The notes under the pieces are model-generated. The model searched no databases. It was not told where the DNA came from and saw nothing but the letters and a program-made list of their open reading frames with translations. A program made the translations under genes and the position numbers. From Geminisphaera colitermitum TAV2 (GTDB lineage Bacteria > Verrucomicrobiota > Verrucomicrobiia > Opitutales > Opitutaceae), in NCBI RefSeq assembly GCF_000171235.2, contig NZ_ABEA03000117.1, positions 1 through 61,817 of the forward strand: a stretch of 61,817 nt of DNA, in the 5' to 3' direction. Positions 61,415 to 61,817 of the stretch are shown here, in pieces (position 1 is the first letter of the stretch; every line of letters begins with the position of its first letter).

Positions 61415-61817
61415 CGCTCACAAGGTTTCAGAAATGAACGCGCTTGCCGCCTCCAGCGGCCTGCCGTTTTCGCTGACGGTCGTATCCGCCCGCGAGGCGG
61501 GCGGCATGCCGCCCGTGGTGGAGGACACCGGCACGTTTGTGGGAAATGCGCGCAAGAAAGCCGTGGCGCTTCAGGCAAAACTCGCCGCGACGATCGGCGC
61601 CGCGACTGGCGCAACCGCCGCAGGTGACGTGTGGGTATTGGCGGACGATAGCGGGTTGTGCGTGGACGCACTGGGTGGCGGGCCGGGGGTGGAGAGCGCC
61701 TATTACGCCGGGCCGCAGGGCGACAGCGCGGCCAATCTGAAAAAACTCGTGGAGGTGATGCGTCATGTCCCTGCGGATACAGGTGCGAACCAGACAGGGG
61801 GGGGGGGGGGGGGGGGG
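61389..61817 (+). CDS. rdgB: Non-canonical purine NTP pyrophosphatase RdgB/HAM1 (partial)
   Basis: The frame opens with MKLHLASGNAHKVSEM, the substrate-binding start of the RdgB family, and continues with VEDTGTFVGNARKKAVAL and LADDSGLCVDALGGGPGVES. The enzyme removes dITP and XTP from the nucleotide pool. It is cut by the window end after 143 codons; the last 21 bases are all G (61797-61817). In the family this point is followed by about 60 more residues. The start lies inside ribD. Confidence 0.92.
   Translation, partial: MKLHLASGNAHKVSEMNALAASSGLPFSLTVVSAREAGGMPPVVEDTGTFVGNARKKAVALQAKLAATIGAATGATAAGDVWVLADDSGLCVDALGGGPGVESAYYAGPQGDSAANLKKLVEVMRHVPADTGANQTGGGGGGG
61797..61817. repeat. Poly-G run of at least 21 at the window end, inside rdgB
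   Basis: The run reaches the end of the given sequence, so its real length is unknown. It may be the reason the sequence ends here. Confidence 0.9.

Overview
The window looks like chromosomal DNA of a GC-rich, probably anaerobic or micro-oxic member of the Verrucomicrobiota, most likely Opitutaceae. This is inferred from the mix of PEP-CTERM proteins, prepilin-like proteins with a C-terminal DG signature, an EpsI-type exosortase-associated protein, a LacI regulator next to a large secreted glycoside hydrolase, an oxygen-independent heme degradation gene and many palindromic intergenic repeats. No rRNA, tRNA or CRISPR was seen. Almost every region carries long poly-G or poly-C runs (9 to 22 bases), many inside genes, and the window itself ends in a run of 21 G.

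Layout. 1-2.2 kb: a TPP riboswitch reading leftwards out of the window, then an MgtE magnesium channel and an OsmC-like protein. 2.2-9.0 kb: a leftward polysaccharide operon (PEP-CTERM protein, large clan GH-A hydrolase, prepilin-like protein) with a divergent LacI regulator and an esterase. 9.3-12.0 kb: HAD phosphatase, lipoprotein and a secreted SGNH hydrolase. 12.0-20.1 kb: a leftward six-gene membrane complex in the order hyfB, C, E, F, G, HI, with ATGA-coupled genes. Its large subunit lacks all four Ni-binding cysteines, so it is an energy-converting hydrogenase-related (Ehr) complex and not a hydrogenase. A PTS EIIA-like regulator lies just upstream.

21.4-32.4 kb: a heme acquisition and breakdown locus. 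It holds two hutZ-hmuT pairs, a prepilin-like gene and two PEP-CTERM genes between them, then the hmuU permease, hmuV ATPase and a HutW/ChuW radical SAM enzyme. Poly-C/G runs of 16, 16 and 22 bases sit in hutZ2, at the hmuU start and inside hmuV, so the import pathway could switch on and off by slippage. No outer-membrane heme receptor is present; the two PEP-CTERM proteins are candidates for a surface heme-capture role.

32.5-34 kb: a membrane TPR protein and a GbsR/MarR-type regulator. 34.1-60.0 kb: a rightward surface polysaccharide locus. It contains UDP-glucuronate and UDP-xylose synthesis, an EpsI protein, CDP-glucose and CDP-3,6-dideoxyhexose synthesis (rfbF, G, H), a CMP-sugar acid module, a flippase, a polymerase, many glycosyltransferases and a terminal priming glycosylphosphotransferase. 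Genes from about 47.4 to 56.1 kb are clearly AT-rich and probably acquired by transfer. Intergenic spaces here hold AGCT-rich degenerate repeats and three MITE-like families, one pair of which breaks a four-helix-bundle protein gene. 60.2-61.8 kb: ribD and the start of rdgB, cut by the window end.
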